A DNA stretch of 64,000 bases from Branchinecta lynchi (GCA_023053575.1 JAKZAP010000006.1:14393280-14457279); one strand, 5' to 3'. Shown: positions 1 to 11,715, counted from the stretch's first letter. Numbers and translations: made by a program. The notes: generated by a model not told the origin, from the sequence alone.

Positions 1-726
1 GGGGGGAGCTGGAGGGGCAACCGGAAATCTTGGGAAACGCTATGAGTGGAGGGATCGAGATGAAAATTGGTGTGAAGACACCTAGCAAACACTAGATAGA
101 TCATTGACATAACCGAGCCAATTTGGGCACTGTGGGGGGAGTGGAGGGAGGTGGAATCCAGAATCTTGAGGTATTTATAACTTTTGAACGGGTGATCGGA
201 TCTCGATGGAACTTGATATTTGGAAAGGCCTCATGCCTCAGACGACCCACTTAAAATCCGGACCGGATCCGGTGACTTTTGGGGGGAGCTGGAGGGGGCA
301 ACCAGAAATCTTGGGAAACGCTATGAGTGGAGGGATCAAGCTGAAACTTGGTGGTGAGACCCTAGCAAACACTAGATACATCATTGACATGACCGAGCCG
401 ATTCGGGCACTGTCGGGGGAGTGGAGGGAGGGGGAATCCGGAATCTTGAGGTATTTATAACTTTTGAACGGGTGACCGGATCTCGATGAAACTTGATATT
501 TGGAAAGACCTCATGCCTCAGACGACCCACTTAAAATCCGGACCGGATCCGGTGACTTTTGGGGGGGAGCTGGAGGGGAGAACCGGAAATATTGGAAAAC
601 GCTATGAGTGGAGGGATCGAGATGAAACTTGGTGGAAAGATACCTAGCAAACACTAGATATATCATTGACATAACCGAGCCGTGCCTACTCGTAACAAGT
701 GCCATATGAGCTCGTAGCTCTTGTTT
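1..726 (+). mobile_element. Family 2 satellite-bearing element, 5' part cut by window edge
   Basis: Roughly 280-bp tandem units fill 1-690; the phrase cttttgaacgggtga recurs at 181 and 461. Each unit contains G-rich GGGGGGAGCTGGAGGGG and the phrase AACTTGATATTTGGAAAG. The right end is AAGTGCCATATGAGCT followed by the small hairpin GAGCTCGTAGCTC and TTGTT. Other family members share that terminus. The ORFs inside are translations of the repeat. Confidence 0.75.
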
Positions 727-912
727 AATTTCCTGCCACGATATCCCAGCTCCTAAGATTTGGATCGCCGAAATGCCAGAGAGGTAAAGACAAGGGATAA
801 CAAGAAAACGGCCGATTTTCGTAGCGCCTTCTAAAGGAAGTCGGGAATGTTTATTTGTGAAGCATTTAATAAAAAAAAAAAGCATTAGAAGTGTCCATTG
901 TGCTTTAAGAAT
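727..912 (+). repeat. 180-bp dispersed repeat, copy 1
   Basis: Nearly the same sequence, from tttcctgccacgatatccc to gtgctttaagaat, recurs in the same orientation at 9340-9524. No terminal inverted repeats or coding sense were seen. This copy begins directly at the end of the Family 2 element. Confidence 0.7.
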
Positions 913-2910
913 GGTACTCATGCTACAGCAGTGACAATTTCCTGAACTTTTTAGATCTTTTGATGCCAAAAAATCAGCTGAACTGTTTATCAATCAATCA
1001 ATCTTTATCATTCGGAAATATTCCTTACGTATTAACAAAACAACTGAATATTTGTTCTCTCGTCAAACATACGTATCATTTATTCGAAGATATGTCCGCT
1101 CTTAATTAAGGGTACTCGTTAGTCTCTCTATTTTCTCTGACAACGGCTTGCCGAGGACGCTTCCCAAGGACAGCTGAAATATCGCCGACCAAAAATTCCA
1201 GCTGACTGATCTGATAAGCAAGCAACATGATACATTTCCGTATTCCAAATTGAAAAGTACTGAAATGCTTTTATAATTACCACTACGCGCTAGTGCCTAG
1301 CTGAACCCTAGAGCACAAGCTATAGTTAGGATTTAGGTAAATGTGAAGTAGGTCTCCTAGACGCTGGGACATCTTGACCTCAATACAAAACATACACGAT
1401 TTACTTATTTGCGTCAATGTTCCCGCCCCAGAAAACTTTTCTGGAATTTAGGGGGGACCCAGCGTTCCTGTATCCCAATCTTGACATATACATTCTTAAG
1501 GCTCTGCTTACGACGGCTTTCAATACTTGACATGGGCACGCCTGGTTCTGTTTTGTTAATCTGGGTTAACAAAATTTTGAATTGGTTGACTGACACCATG
1601 CACAAAACCATGAATTTACCATGGAATGCACCGTCCGTAAGTTCCAAACAGGGCGTACGCAGTACTATTAACAGGTCATCCAGTAACTGGAATCGATCTT
1701 TTTGAAACACGAAAAAATCAACGAAAAACTCACCCACTCGACAAGGCTCTGGACGAGAAATATTATAGGGTTTCCGGCATTTCGGATTACTTCTACAGCC
1801 TTTTCGTGGCTTGCCGTTCGTATATTCTCCCCACAAACGGCTAGAATTCGATCACCAGCCTATTTTAGAAAAGAGTATAAATGAGAAGTATCAATATCAG
1901 CAAAGGCCTAACCAAGCCATAGCTGGGTTACTTTTACGTCAAGAGGCAATGAATACCCAGTAGCGATATTGTACACCCACACATTTCTACGCCAATGGTT
2001 TTGTACTGTTCCACTGCCGAACACAATAAACTGGTTTCATTCGGCAATAAACTGGCTTCATCCTTAAGAAACCGCGGGATCTGAGACGCACTTTGTTCTG
2101 TCACAACTGAATAAAATCAGGAAAAGATGACATGTCGTTCACCTTCTTCGCTGATTCTGGCGTTTCATTTTGAGAGAGCCGGTTTTATTCAAGAAAACCT
2201 GCAGTGAAGCACTAAAAAGGTTGTAAGCAAAAAAAAAGGAACATATAGCATTAACTGTTTCTAGCCATGAACAGTAGAGCCGTCGCATTTAACCGGCTCG
2301 AAGCTCTCCGTCTGGGGAGTTCTGTACTGATGGATTCTCCGGGGCGAGGCAGGAGCAGGGCGCGGAGCCGGGTTTACTTGATGAGCTTTGACAAAACTAA
2401 CTACAGGACAAAAGTAACCCCTTCTGCACCCCTGCGCTCATGACAGTCCAGCCAAACCCATTCCTTCCTGTGCCAGTGGCCTGATCAGAGCCACTTAAGC
2501 AAATTTTTTTTTTAAAGCACCTTCGATAGCAAAGCTGCATCCCCGACTCTAAACTTCATTCAGTTTGAATTATTTATCTTGATATTATGACAGACATTAT
2601 TGATTTGCCTTCATGTATATTGACGTATTCAACACGCCATTTGGCCCCAAGCCACGATATGTGTTGATATTTGAAATAAACTGAAAACTGAAAGGAAACC
2701 GTCCTGGCGCCTAAACAGTTGACATGACTATTAGACAAGCATAAGTTATGTTATGAGGAGAACAGCTATCAGACTAAACATAGAAAATCTCATACTTTTC
2801 TCCACGAAGCCTTCACCTTTCTGCGATCGAGCTGCTTCCGATTTTGCTTATGTGATTTTTTAAGAGTCCCCCGTCAGTGCCAAGGCGAACAACGAACAAC
2901 TCCCACTTAC
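913..2910. other. Non-coding stretch 3' of the last visible exon
   Basis: I see no exon or complete element here. The stretch 2536-2700 (ending tttgaaataaactgaaaact) looks like a LINE 3' tail. The open frame at 1414-1836 on the minus strand has no motif or splice context that I recognise. Confidence 0.4.
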
Positions 2911-3150
2911 CCTCAGCTGGCCAGCTTTTCCGGCTGGACTATCCGGTATTACATGCCGGATAAATATTCCGGTGATGGGTGTTCCACTCCCGGAAGAGGA
3001 ATTGTACACATCAACTTTCCCGCCAATGATGCTGATGCCAAGGCTTTTGTTCGGCTCTTTGAAAATTGTGACAGTTCTCTCCGGGCCCCAATGCTTGATA
3101 AGTGAGGTGGGATGCCGCGGCGACGCTTGCGTCACCATTGTACTTGATAT
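2911..3150 (-). CDS. MPDZ: MPDZ-like exon: first half of PDZ7
   Basis: This 240-bp, phase 0/0 exon has a TTGCTTCCAG acceptor and an AGG|GTAAGT donor. It reads ISSTMVTQASPRHPTSLIKH then WGPERTVTIFKEPNKSLGIS and IIGGKVD. A Ser/Gly insert follows, then TPITGIFIRHVIPDSPAGKA and GQLR. The SLGISI(I/V)GG binding loop and GIFI(K/R)HV(L/I)xDSPAGKxGxL strand-turn are hallmarks of MPDZ/PATJ PDZ domains. The rest of the domain (the expected GDRIxEV strand and binding helix) must lie on exons left of the window. This is the last exon of the gene that I can find here. Confidence 0.95.
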
Positions 3151-3952
3151 CTGGAAGCAAAAGATTTAACCAAAGATACTTCAGCGGCTACACCCAATCG
3201 GGATCAAGGTTACTCGAATAAGGGGAGGTTAGGCGGATGGTGACCGATGATTCTCACTGAATATTGTCCATAAATATAAATATCGGAGTTACGGGAATAG
3301 GCGTCTCGTTAAGAACAAATTGGACACTGGGTCCCCCGCCTTTTCCCGCAACTCCCTGCGCGGCCTGCGGCTCCGCCCCAGCCGCACCACTTGGTTTAGG
3401 GAGCTGCATCAGCAGCAGCAGCTAGATTATTCCCTTATCACTATAGTGAGGTGTCATTGCGTGGAGTTGGGAGATAACGTCATAGCATCTGGTCTCCGAC
3501 TTAATTTATTTGGCTTATTTTTATTATTTATTGCCAAGTCGCCGGCGCAAGGTCAGGAAATAAAGAACAAAGTGTAGGATAAGCAAAAGTATTACGACCA
3601 GATGGCTCACTACTGTGTTAGCATAAAAATGTGTAATTCGTAAAATTATCAGTCTAGTTTTGAAAGTAGAGATAATGACAACATGTCAGGTCGCATTTGT
3701 GATCAAGATGCTTCATTAAGCATCTTTGTTTTGACGACTTGTTCCATCCCACCGATGGCGAAAGCGGCAAGTTATACGCATACGTTTTGGGATCAGTTGA
3801 TCTTGGAAATAACCCATGCCTACTTCACTGATATAGGAAACGAACCTGTTTTCATAGCTAACGATTGGCGATCCGAAGTCCGCTCTGAGCTAGTGTCTTA
3901 AGGTACTGAATGGTGTGGCCATCAATCGGCTTATTTTGTATTTTTGTTCGCT

Positions 3953-3977
3953 GGGGGGGGGGGGGGGGGGGGGGGGG
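3953..3977 (+). repeat. Poly-G tract (25 G)
   Basis: Uninterrupted G run in the intron between the PDZ7 and linker exons. It appears as poly-C in the pre-mRNA of the minus-strand gene. Confidence 0.95.
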
Positions 3978-4404
3978 CACCCTGGGCCTTCATAATATGC
4001 TACTAAAACAGGTTGTCCCCCAGGAAAAACGACAACTACTGCTTCTCACAGCCTTAGCCTATTCTCATTTTTTCGGTATACAGCACATTCCTATTGCAGT
4101 ATCATTTCTGCAGCAGTAGAGCAGCATTATAACTTACAAAGTCGAAAAGGGGCAGAGGTAAATGCTTATTATGTTGCTTTTTCAACTGGCGGACTTCTAC
4201 GTCCCCACTTGTATAAAAAGTTCCGCTCGACATCCACAGCTTCAGCCTCGTAACTGTCTGTCTGCTTCAAGTCGGAGAAATGCGCTTTGACTGCACTCAC
4301 ATAATTTAAGACTGATACTTTAAACTGTTAAACTTTACTTTAGGGATTAAAACAGTTAGTCAGTTGCGAATGAGGAGTTTCATGACAGACGGAATCAAAA
4401 CTGC

Positions 4405-4540
4405 GTGCACACAGTCGGATGAGATCCCACATGCTAAATTCGCATCACTATGAAACCTGAATGCAATTCGTCAAAAATTCAAAGCGAAGAGGAAATTCTC
4501 ATCCGACTGCAAAATGGACTGTGTGTGCGCGGACCTTAAC
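4405..4540. repeat. Small inverted repeat (foldback)
   Basis: GTGCACACAGTC plus GGATGAGA on the left is mirrored by CTCATCCGACTG and GACTGTGTGTGC on the right. Loop bases separate the two matching blocks on one side. It could be a MITE remnant; no target duplication could be assigned. Confidence 0.5.
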
Positions 4541-4725
4541 TGTCATCTAGCTTTTCCCCAATCCCTACTCTCCCTCTTTTACCTCGGGGAAGGCCCTACG
4601 GTAAAACTGACATTTAAACATAAGAGGCCCGCCTACAAAACGGTCAGTGCAACTCTAGGCTAGACTATAAACAGGCAATGTTACGGAAGTACATTTGTCT
4701 AGTCCCCCCGAGTCAGATCACCTAC

Positions 4726-5161
4726 TTGTGTTATTGCCATAGTTGGTGATTCCTCCCTCGTCGCCGCGCTTTCCTCCTTTATCCCAATCACAGTGGCAGA
4801 GTCTACTGAAGGCACAGCGCTATCGGCGACACTACTATTTACAAGAGAGATTGTCACTTGCTCACTAGAAGCCCCTGTGGCGTCCGGCTCGTCCGTTGAC
4901 GATTCACTAGGTGGCTCCCCCAGCACCAGTGTCGTTGTGGCTTTGAACTCTTGGCTGACAACGGTCACAATACTAGAGTTCTCTGTTGTCACAGACTCGT
5001 GTTCCGACCGTAAGAGGGCGTCACTTGATAAATGTCTCACTGATATGTAAGCAGGAGGAGGATTTGTAACCTCCTCGCCTAGTGTGAAACTTTGTGAGGT
5101 TGACAGAACGGGTCGAATAAAGCTCAGGAACTCGACAGACGAAGGAGGCACATATGGTGGA
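4726..5161 (-). CDS. MPDZ: MPDZ-like exon: Ser/Thr/Glu-rich linker between PDZ6 and PDZ7
   Basis: The 436-bp exon follows a GGTTTCAG acceptor, completes a split Ser codon, and runs open for 145 codons to the donor CAA|GTAGGT, chosen because the next exon needs phase 0. It starts PPYVPPSSVEFLSFIRPVLS and continues with LGEEVTNPPPAYISVRHLSS. It then becomes rich in Ser, Thr, Val and Glu, for example PPSESSTDEPDATGASSEQ. No domain is visible; it looks disordered. Another GT four bases downstream would break phase. A 165-bp foldback element sits about 70 bp upstream of its acceptor. Confidence 0.82.
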
Positions 5162-5231
5162 CTGAAACCGAAAAAGTAAATTATTGACAGTTACGAAAGC
5201 GACATGTGTTCATTACAGTAGGAGTCCGGTA

Positions 5232-5396
5232 CACTGTAAAAAATCTTGCAGTATTTGCTACTGGGATTAATCTTGTCTCTACTGAGATAAAACTGTCTCT
5301 AATTCGGATTAATTTTATCCGAGTAAGATAAGAATAATCCCAGTAGCAAATACTGCAGTTAACTTTAATCCTTACTCGGAGAAACTTTCTACAGTG
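5232..5396. mobile_element. 165-bp foldback MITE with TA target site, copy 1
   Basis: The terminal inverted repeats are CACTGTAAAAA and ...TACAGTG, flanked by TA on both sides. Inner arms also pair (gtatttgctactgggattaa against its complement near 5335). TA duplication and full foldback structure suggest a Tc1/mariner-type MITE. It lies in the intron about 70 bp before the acceptor at 5161. Confidence 0.7.
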
Positions 5397-7438
5397 TAAA
5401 GACATGTATTTACCCGCTCCCTTCTTTCCAGGCATAGCATACTGAGAAGACAGGGTATACCATCGGAATTTTACACAATAGATTTTGAGACAGGGTCCTC
5501 ATGCCAGTGGTTAATTGGCCCAGTTTCTCAAAATCCATAATATTAATTTTCGAGAGTGTTCTGTCGCAGTAGCGTAGCGTGCGTAACAATAGTTGAATGA
5601 GTAAATTTATGGGAAGTGGATGCGAAGTTGGTGGGTAACCGACGACAAAAAGATTCAGGGAGATGCAAAAAATGCAAGAGCCCGACAAGAACCAATTGTA
5701 AAAGGTTTCATGCCATTCATCTTGGGAGTCCAAGGGGAGTCCACACACACAAAACAGGTATAAATCTTTCTCAAAACCCAAGGCTTCCAGGATCCCTCAT
5801 AACGCTTACAGAAATTTCCGTCATTTCTCCTACTTTTTCGTGGACACTTCCGACTACAATCAGTCCTAGGCATTTTATCCCTCCAAGATGTTGGAATGTC
5901 GCCCAGAATGAAGAAAAAGTGCTGGGCTAAATAAACACACTTTCTCCACGTCAACAAGAATTTATCTACAGGATAACGCCACTACTAGAGAGAGAAACGT
6001 GAAGGAAGAGACGAAAACACACTACATACGAGCGGTTAGCCGTTCAGAAGAAAGAAAAAGGTTTTGATAGTTTCTACCTTGCACAACCATCTTTTCACCC
6101 ACCCATCCGGATTCACCGCCTGATACAAACATCTACTTCCGTGAGCCAAGGAGCTTCGAAGTCGTGCCAAGAAGAATCCCACAAAGTGCTTACACTAATC
6201 AATTCCACGGATTTTTGTTTTCGAGGAAGAAACGTGCACACTGCATTTCGGATCCTTTACTTATGAACTCATTACAAACCCATGCTTTGGTTATTTTTTG
6301 CATACACTTTTCAAATGATACATCCATGCCTGTTGGTGCGGAGGAACCCGCCAGGCCGCAAGCGGACTCACCGATAAGACATGAGACGACGCCTGAAATA
6401 ATTAGAGCATTTATTTGTATTAAAGAAAATCCCTAATGCTTGCTCTCATCCCCCCTTTCAATCAGCGCCATAAGCTATTCCAGCTTCGCAGCGACTGCAA
6501 GGTCCATACATCAGCAGGGCCACAAGTTGATTCCATACAGTTTGGCGAAGTACGACAACTTACAGGACCCCTCTTGCTTATTCTGCATTTTATAATATAC
6601 CTAGCTCCCTTTTGGAATTATAAGCTTCTAAAATCCCCACCTTTCTTCATTGTTTCGTTTTGTGCCTATGAATTTGTTGCGCTTTTTCGGCCCTGCACAG
6701 CGCCGGAGTTTGCCGGAATCTTCAATATCCGACGACAACTCTTTCACACATAAGGATATGAGATCTAGTGTTTTTTAGTTCTTTTATTGGTGTATTTTTT
6801 TCCACTTTTTAACCACGGCGCGTTCAGTTTTCAAGTTTCTTGCGCCTAGCCACCACGTCAGAGAGCAGGAAGGCAGGATAGAGTCGAAAAGCGTTAACAA
6901 GAAAACCGCTAACTTCAGTTGCAAAGCAATGGTATTTTCGAAAAAAGTTTTTTCTGATCTATTTCATAGTGAAAAGACCATTTCTACTAATAGCTGTGCA
7001 TTACGGCCCAAGTCACAGGAAATACAGTTTAACTCTAACATACCTGACTCCTCGGAAACCGTGCTGTTAGCAGACTACAAACCCGTCCCGCCCATTTTTA
7101 GCATCACTCGGCCCTTTGCTTGCATAACAGGTGTGTCTGTCAAACAACCTCCTCGGAAACAATAAGCAAAAAGAGCCGAAGACGGAAAAGGAAAGGAACA
7201 GTTTTGTGCTGTGATAAATACACAGAAGATTCGAAATCAAAATGGACGGAAAGATTATGGACGCTTGGTTAATCTGTAATATAGGTACGACGGGATTAAT
7301 TTAATTTTAATTTAATTTCAAAATAAATACGGCACAACATTTCATGCGCCAGCAAATTAATTGGCACTTGTCATTATCTTACAACTAAAGCCTACATACA
7401 ATTGTCATAAAATAAATACAGTAATTTAAATAAGGATG
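5397..7438. other. Intronic stretch containing an empty-site paralogue
   Basis: No exon is visible. About 6560-6990 is a diverged paralogue of 17590-17880 joined to 19293-19480. At 6807-6820 it reads ccactttttaaccacgg, which is the sequence without the Family 1 element found at 17881. Short ORFs at 5410-5957 and 6164-6753 show no recognisable domain. Confidence 0.6.
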
Positions 7439-8382
7439 CTTAAAGGACACCTGAACAATGAAACATTCTTCATTCTTCAAGGAGCATTCTTCTCCTGAGC
7501 GTGACGTTTTCAATAGGGATGTTCGGTTCTGGAGGTTTGCACATGCAGACTCCAAGACAAAAAGCGCAATTGATTCAAATCTTGTACAGCGCTGGCCGTA
7601 TCGTATTGGAATTTCTTCTATTTTTTCAATTTATTTCAATTTATTTAATAATAAAGCAAAACATATCTCTCGTGGGCAGGGCCCAAATACGATGTTTTTG
7701 TAGTCATAAATAAAGTCATAAATAAGATAAAATAAATTGTCAACATATAATTTAAAAGTAAAAAAAAAGGTAACACGGCAGAACAATGCTAAAGAGCATT
7801 GTACTGCTTTACGAAGCTCGGCACAAAGCTTCTACTGTAGCGCATAGTGTTACAGTAGATTGGGATCAGTTTGGGAACCTTTTCAGCCACTTCTCGGGGG
7901 GGGGACAAGATATTACAGGAACAAAGGGGGGGGGGAAGGAATGAACGGTACATGGGATGCTGGAGAAGGGATGAGCCAAAGTTGCGGCATAGTTTTTCGC
8001 GGCGGGACGAAAGGGATTCAATTTTAAATTCTTTGAGGTAAAAAGAGTATGGTAGGGGGGGACCGCCATAGATAATTTGCAGCGATCTCTTCTGAACTCG
8101 CTCTATTTTATCAGTTTCGTCTTGGGAAAAAAGGATTCTTTTTTCTAGATATACATCTGGGCTTAACTGGTTAAAACATATTCCAGAAGAAGGGTTGATT
8201 AGAGACATTTGTTCATTTCTAAAATTGTTCGGTACTGAAGCAAGGACAGATGCAAAATGGAGCAAAAATCATAGCTTGGAAACGCTATTTCGTATTTGGA
8301 TCGGGTTTTCTGCAGGCAATGTTAACGGAAGTCCTACAGATATGGATGATACTTGGTACTCTTCATTCAGGTGTCCTTTAAG
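7439..8382. mobile_element. 944-bp inverted-repeat element with TTAA ends
   Basis: A perfect 17-bp terminal repeat, CTTAAAGGACACCTGAA, faces TTCAGGTGTCCTTTAAG. If TTAA is the target duplication, the element proper starts AGGACACC and ends GGTGTCCT. That would be piggyBac-like integration, without a transposase gene here. A LINE remnant is nested inside it. Confidence 0.75.
7789..8265 (-). pseudogene. LINE ORF2 C-terminal fragment (non-LTR retrotransposon)
   Basis: The frame of 158 residues contains TDKIERVQKRSLQIIYGG, then ESLSSRREKLCRNFG and, at its end, RYSRSFVPSFVKQYNAL. The pattern (I)ExVQKRxLxIIY...L..RR..LC..F...(R)Y..SFVP is typical of the end of CR1/L2/Jockey-type LINE reverse transcriptase proteins in invertebrates. 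The endonuclease and reverse transcriptase cores are absent, so this is a 5'-truncated insertion. It lies inside the TTAA-ended element. Confidence 0.75.
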
Positions 8383-8445
8383 TCTGGAGACTGTGGTCTC
8401 GTGTCAACGATTTTAGTATTTCTCTCAGAATACTCCCCAGGAAGG

Positions 8446-8735
8446 TTAAAGCACCCCTTGCGCTATTTACTCTTGATGTTCTAATGTGCAAAACTATCTG
8501 AATACTGTAAACTAAGCTCTGCTTTTAACCAATTATTAACGGCTTTAGCTGTTTTAAGTCTTTCCCCAGACCCATCGACTTCTAGGAAAGACTTGGCAAG
8601 ACAAAAAAAAAACCGGTTTTACGCATCAATAGACGTGATACGTGAACACTCCTCGGGGGCATAATGCGCATGGAAACTACTGAATGGTGGCAAGTGCAAA
8701 GATTAGTGAGGTGTCGTTAGTGGGTCCTGAATGAC
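8446..8735 (+). mobile_element. Diverged copy of the 49584 TTAA-type element
   Basis: It starts TTAAAGCACCCCTTGCGCTATTT. It shares interior phrases with the element at 49584: gctgttttaagtctttccccaga here against gctgttttaagccttttccgaga there, with a gacttctagg/gcgaaag stretch following in each. The right end is eroded near gggtcctgaatgac. Confidence 0.5.
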
Positions 8736-9339
8736 TTGACTTAACTAAAAGTCCCATCCGGCCTTGGTACCCGTCTCGGGCCTCTCTCCTCACGAGCTCA
8801 TGTGTGACCCGGGTTCTGAATGTAACATATGACATTTTGGTCTCCGGGTTTAAAGTTCAATGGGCAGATCAAACTACCCCAATCCCACTCTGTAACAACC
8901 TAGGAACAATGCTTACCCTCTAGATCAGCAGCTTTTTCAACAGTTTCCCCTCTGTGATATTTCAAAGCGGAATTTTTTGGGCCAGTACATGCTCAGTTTA
9001 CTAGCTTGGACAAAGATAAAAGTGATGTTTCTTATAATACTTAGTAGATCTTTATTGTATGCATAAATCAGCTTGTATAATTCAGATTTGAAAAGGTTAT
9101 TTGTTTTTTAATGGTTTTTGTACCTATGTTATTTTTTATTAGCTTATTGCATATTCTGATACATTTAAGCAAGCTAATCAAGCTTCACAACACTATTACA
9201 CAAAGAAAAACTTTTAATATGAACTTTAAGTAAACTGTCAGTTTTAAGTAAACTTAATCAGTTAAACTGCATCTACGGCTTGACTTTGGTGACGTCTCAA
9301 ATATATCATTTTCTGTCAAGCATTGCTGGGAGTTTTTGA
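8736..9339. other. Intronic stretch with nothing recognised
   Basis: AT-rich in its second half. There is no exon-like frame with matching splice signals, and no terminal repeats were found. Confidence 0.4.
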
Positions 9340-9524
9340 ATTTCCTGCCACGATATCCCAGCTCCTAAGATTTGGATCGCCGGAATGCCAGAGAGGTAAA
9401 GACAAGGGATAACAAGAAAACGGCCGATTTTCGTAGCGCCTTCTAAAGGAAGTCGGAAATGTTTATTTGTGAAGCATTTAATACAAAGTAAAGCATTATA
9501 AGTGTTCATTGTGCTTTAAGAATT
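9340..9524 (+). repeat. 180-bp dispersed repeat, copy 2
   Basis: This is a near-identical copy of 727-912. The only obvious differences are single bases and the length of an A-rich patch before aagcatta. Confidence 0.7.
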
Positions 9525-9843
9525 CATGAATGCAGTTGCGGAAGTAGGTTGCATCGGTATTATAGGTACGACGGGCGCTTCTAGACTCTTTCGCAGTTCG
9601 CAAGAACGAAGAATTCATCAAAATGCAATTCGTTTGCTGCTCGACCGAAGCACAAGACATTGCCAAGCGGTTAACTGCCGTTGTACCTACGGGACTTTTC
9701 GCTAAGGTGAAAGCAGTTCACAATCACAACCGTCATTTAACATACAAGTATAGTTTCTGGACCCCTTCTCCTATTTACCGTACCACACGCGGATCGGCTA
9801 CTAGCTCTGCCAAAGCACGCAAACACCGATCCGGGCAGTAGTA

Positions 9844-9992
9844 CACTGTAAAAAGTTTCTCCGAGTAAGGGTTAAAGTTAACTGTAGTATTTACTACTGG
9901 GATTAATCTTATCTCTACCGAGATAAGATTGCGAATACTTTTTAGAGACAAGATTAATCCCAGTAGGGGGTACAGTAGGGCTTTTACAGTAG
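9844..9992. mobile_element. Foldback MITE with TA target site, copy 2
   Basis: Same family as 5232-5396: starts CACTGTAAAAAG, ends CTTTTACAGTAG, flanked by TA. The shared inner phrases tactgggattaatctt and tccgagtaagg confirm the relation. Confidence 0.65.
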
Positions 9993-10177
9993 TATGTAGG
10001 TTCATGTTTAGCACGGAGGTTCATGTTCAGGTAAGCAGAGGCCAAGTCCGGTCGCCATGTTACGCTGTGCAAATTAAATTACCAGTTTTCCTAATTTCTG
10101 TCGGCTACCAGTGATTGGCCTGCATTGCATAAGCTAGTGGCCTATTTTTTGCAAAATAATATTACTGTTATCAAGTG

Positions 10178-11246
10178 TTTTTGGGATCCCAAAACGTAAG
10201 TGGAGGGATACCTATGACATCGCAAAAGTTGTCCGTCTGTCCGCCCGTCCGTCTGTCAGCACGATAACTCTCGAAAGGAATGAGATATTTGATGAAACTT
10301 GGTGTGAGGATTCTTTGGGTCAAGGGCAAGGTCAAGTTCGTAGACGGGCTATGTACCCCTACATTTAGGGGTGGGGGTTCAAATTAAGGAGCAAACAAAA
10401 TATGTTTGAACATGTGAAAGTCGATTATGAGGTAAGGACATGCTGAACACGAATATACAAAACATTTTCTGTCCGACAAGTAGTTCGCCCGGAATCCGAC
10501 AAAAAACGGAAAGTTGGTTAAAAGTAAAAGTTTCATTTGAAGTTGCTTAAATGTGCCATTCCGGGGTAAGAAGACATGCTGAGCACGATGGTGAATAACA
10601 TTTTCTGGCCGGAAAAATAGTTTGTATAGGATCCGGCAAAAACCAGAAAGTTTGTTAAAAGTAAAAGTTTCATTTGAAGTTGACTAGATGTTCGATTTAA
10701 GGGTAAGTAGACATGCCGAACACTCGTGTGAAAAGCATTTTCTACCCGGACAACTAGTTCGCTCGGAATCCGGCCACAACCGGAAACTTAGTTAAAAGTA
10801 ATAAGTTTTATTTGAAAATGATTAGATGACAGATTTAGGGGTAAGAAAAGACGTTGAGTCTGTATATGACAATCATTTTTTAACCGGGCATATAATTCGT
10901 CCGGAATCCGGTTGTAACCATTTTTTTTTTATAAGTTAAAGTTTAATCTGAAATTTATTAGATCTTCTTTATAAGGACAAGGAGGTACGCTGCATTCGAT
11001 TCTGAAATTTCTTTTTTGCTGGACAAGTAGTTCGCTCGGAATTCGGCCGAAACCGGAAATTCTCAGAAGTAAAGCAGGAAGTTTAGGTCAGTATCGTCAA
11101 AATAGATATGGCTATACAGGTATATCTGAACTTGGTTTTCTCTGATGATTAGCCTGGCGACGACTGGATCTGGCGAAGACAGGACCCAGTTGTCTGGATC
11201 AAATATTAGATTTTTGGGATCCCATCGAAACCTTAGGTCTTGTTAA
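10178..11246 (+). mobile_element. Family 1 satellite-bearing element, copy A
   Basis: It begins TTTTTGGGATCCCAAAACG, followed by the conserved block GTAAGTGGAGGGATACCTAT and a run of GTCCGTCTGTCCG motifs. About five diverged units of about 137 bp follow, marked by agtagttcgcccggaatccgg and aaaagtaaaagtttcatttg. It ends gattTTTGGGATCCCATCGAAACC and GGTCTTGTT. No protein is encoded, which makes it non-autonomous. Confidence 0.8.
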
Positions 11247-11556
11247 CCTGAACCTGACTCTACCAACGCTTTCCAGAATTCATTGGACAATCTATACGCC
11301 AAACAAATGTATGATGAAAAGCGTCAATTACAAACTAGTTCAATAAACAGACTCTGGTCTCTTCTTGAAAAATTTAGAACTACTTAAGCTTCTGATGATG
11401 AAACTATTATAGCTGGTCCGCGCTAAGCGGGGAAAATCAGCTGAGTTTTATTATAGCGATTTGTCGGCCCCGTCTTAGCAAGGGTTCTCTTCAGGCTCAG
11501 GCTAGAAAAAGATACTGTGGCCAAATCATCCCTGGAATAAATCCGTTTAACGCCGT

Positions 11557-11715
11557 CAAATAATTATAAGTGTATTTAAGCCCAGGGGCCATCTACATAA
11601 CAAAACAATAATACACTTTACAGAAAACAACAACAATATTTTCCTAGGGCTATGAAGCCTCGCCACTAAGCTTAGTCGCTCTTAGCTTCAGCGCTCCGTC
11701 GATATACTCGCACAC
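11557..11715 (-). mobile_element. SINE-like repeat, copy 1
   Basis: Read on the minus strand it starts near gtgtgcgagtatatcgacgg and ends ggcttaaatacacttataat. The same unit occurs at 29225-29388 on the plus strand, there ending in (ATT)n. The short length, fixed 3' end and ATT tail fit a SINE. No clear A/B boxes were seen. Confidence 0.55.

Noticed and set aside
1414..1836. 140-codon minus-strand ORF downstream of the PDZ7 exon
   Set aside because: It does not continue the PDZ domain and has no matching acceptor phase; possibly a transposon scrap.
5616..5957. Antiparallel ORFs of about 100 codons
   Set aside because: No family resemblance and no splice context on either strand.
10178..11246. 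Family 1 palindrome GGGATCCC as a regulatory operator or CRISPR-like array
   Set aside because: Units are 137 bp, diverged and spacer-free, and copies are dispersed with shared ends; this is a eukaryotic mobile element, not a CRISPR array.
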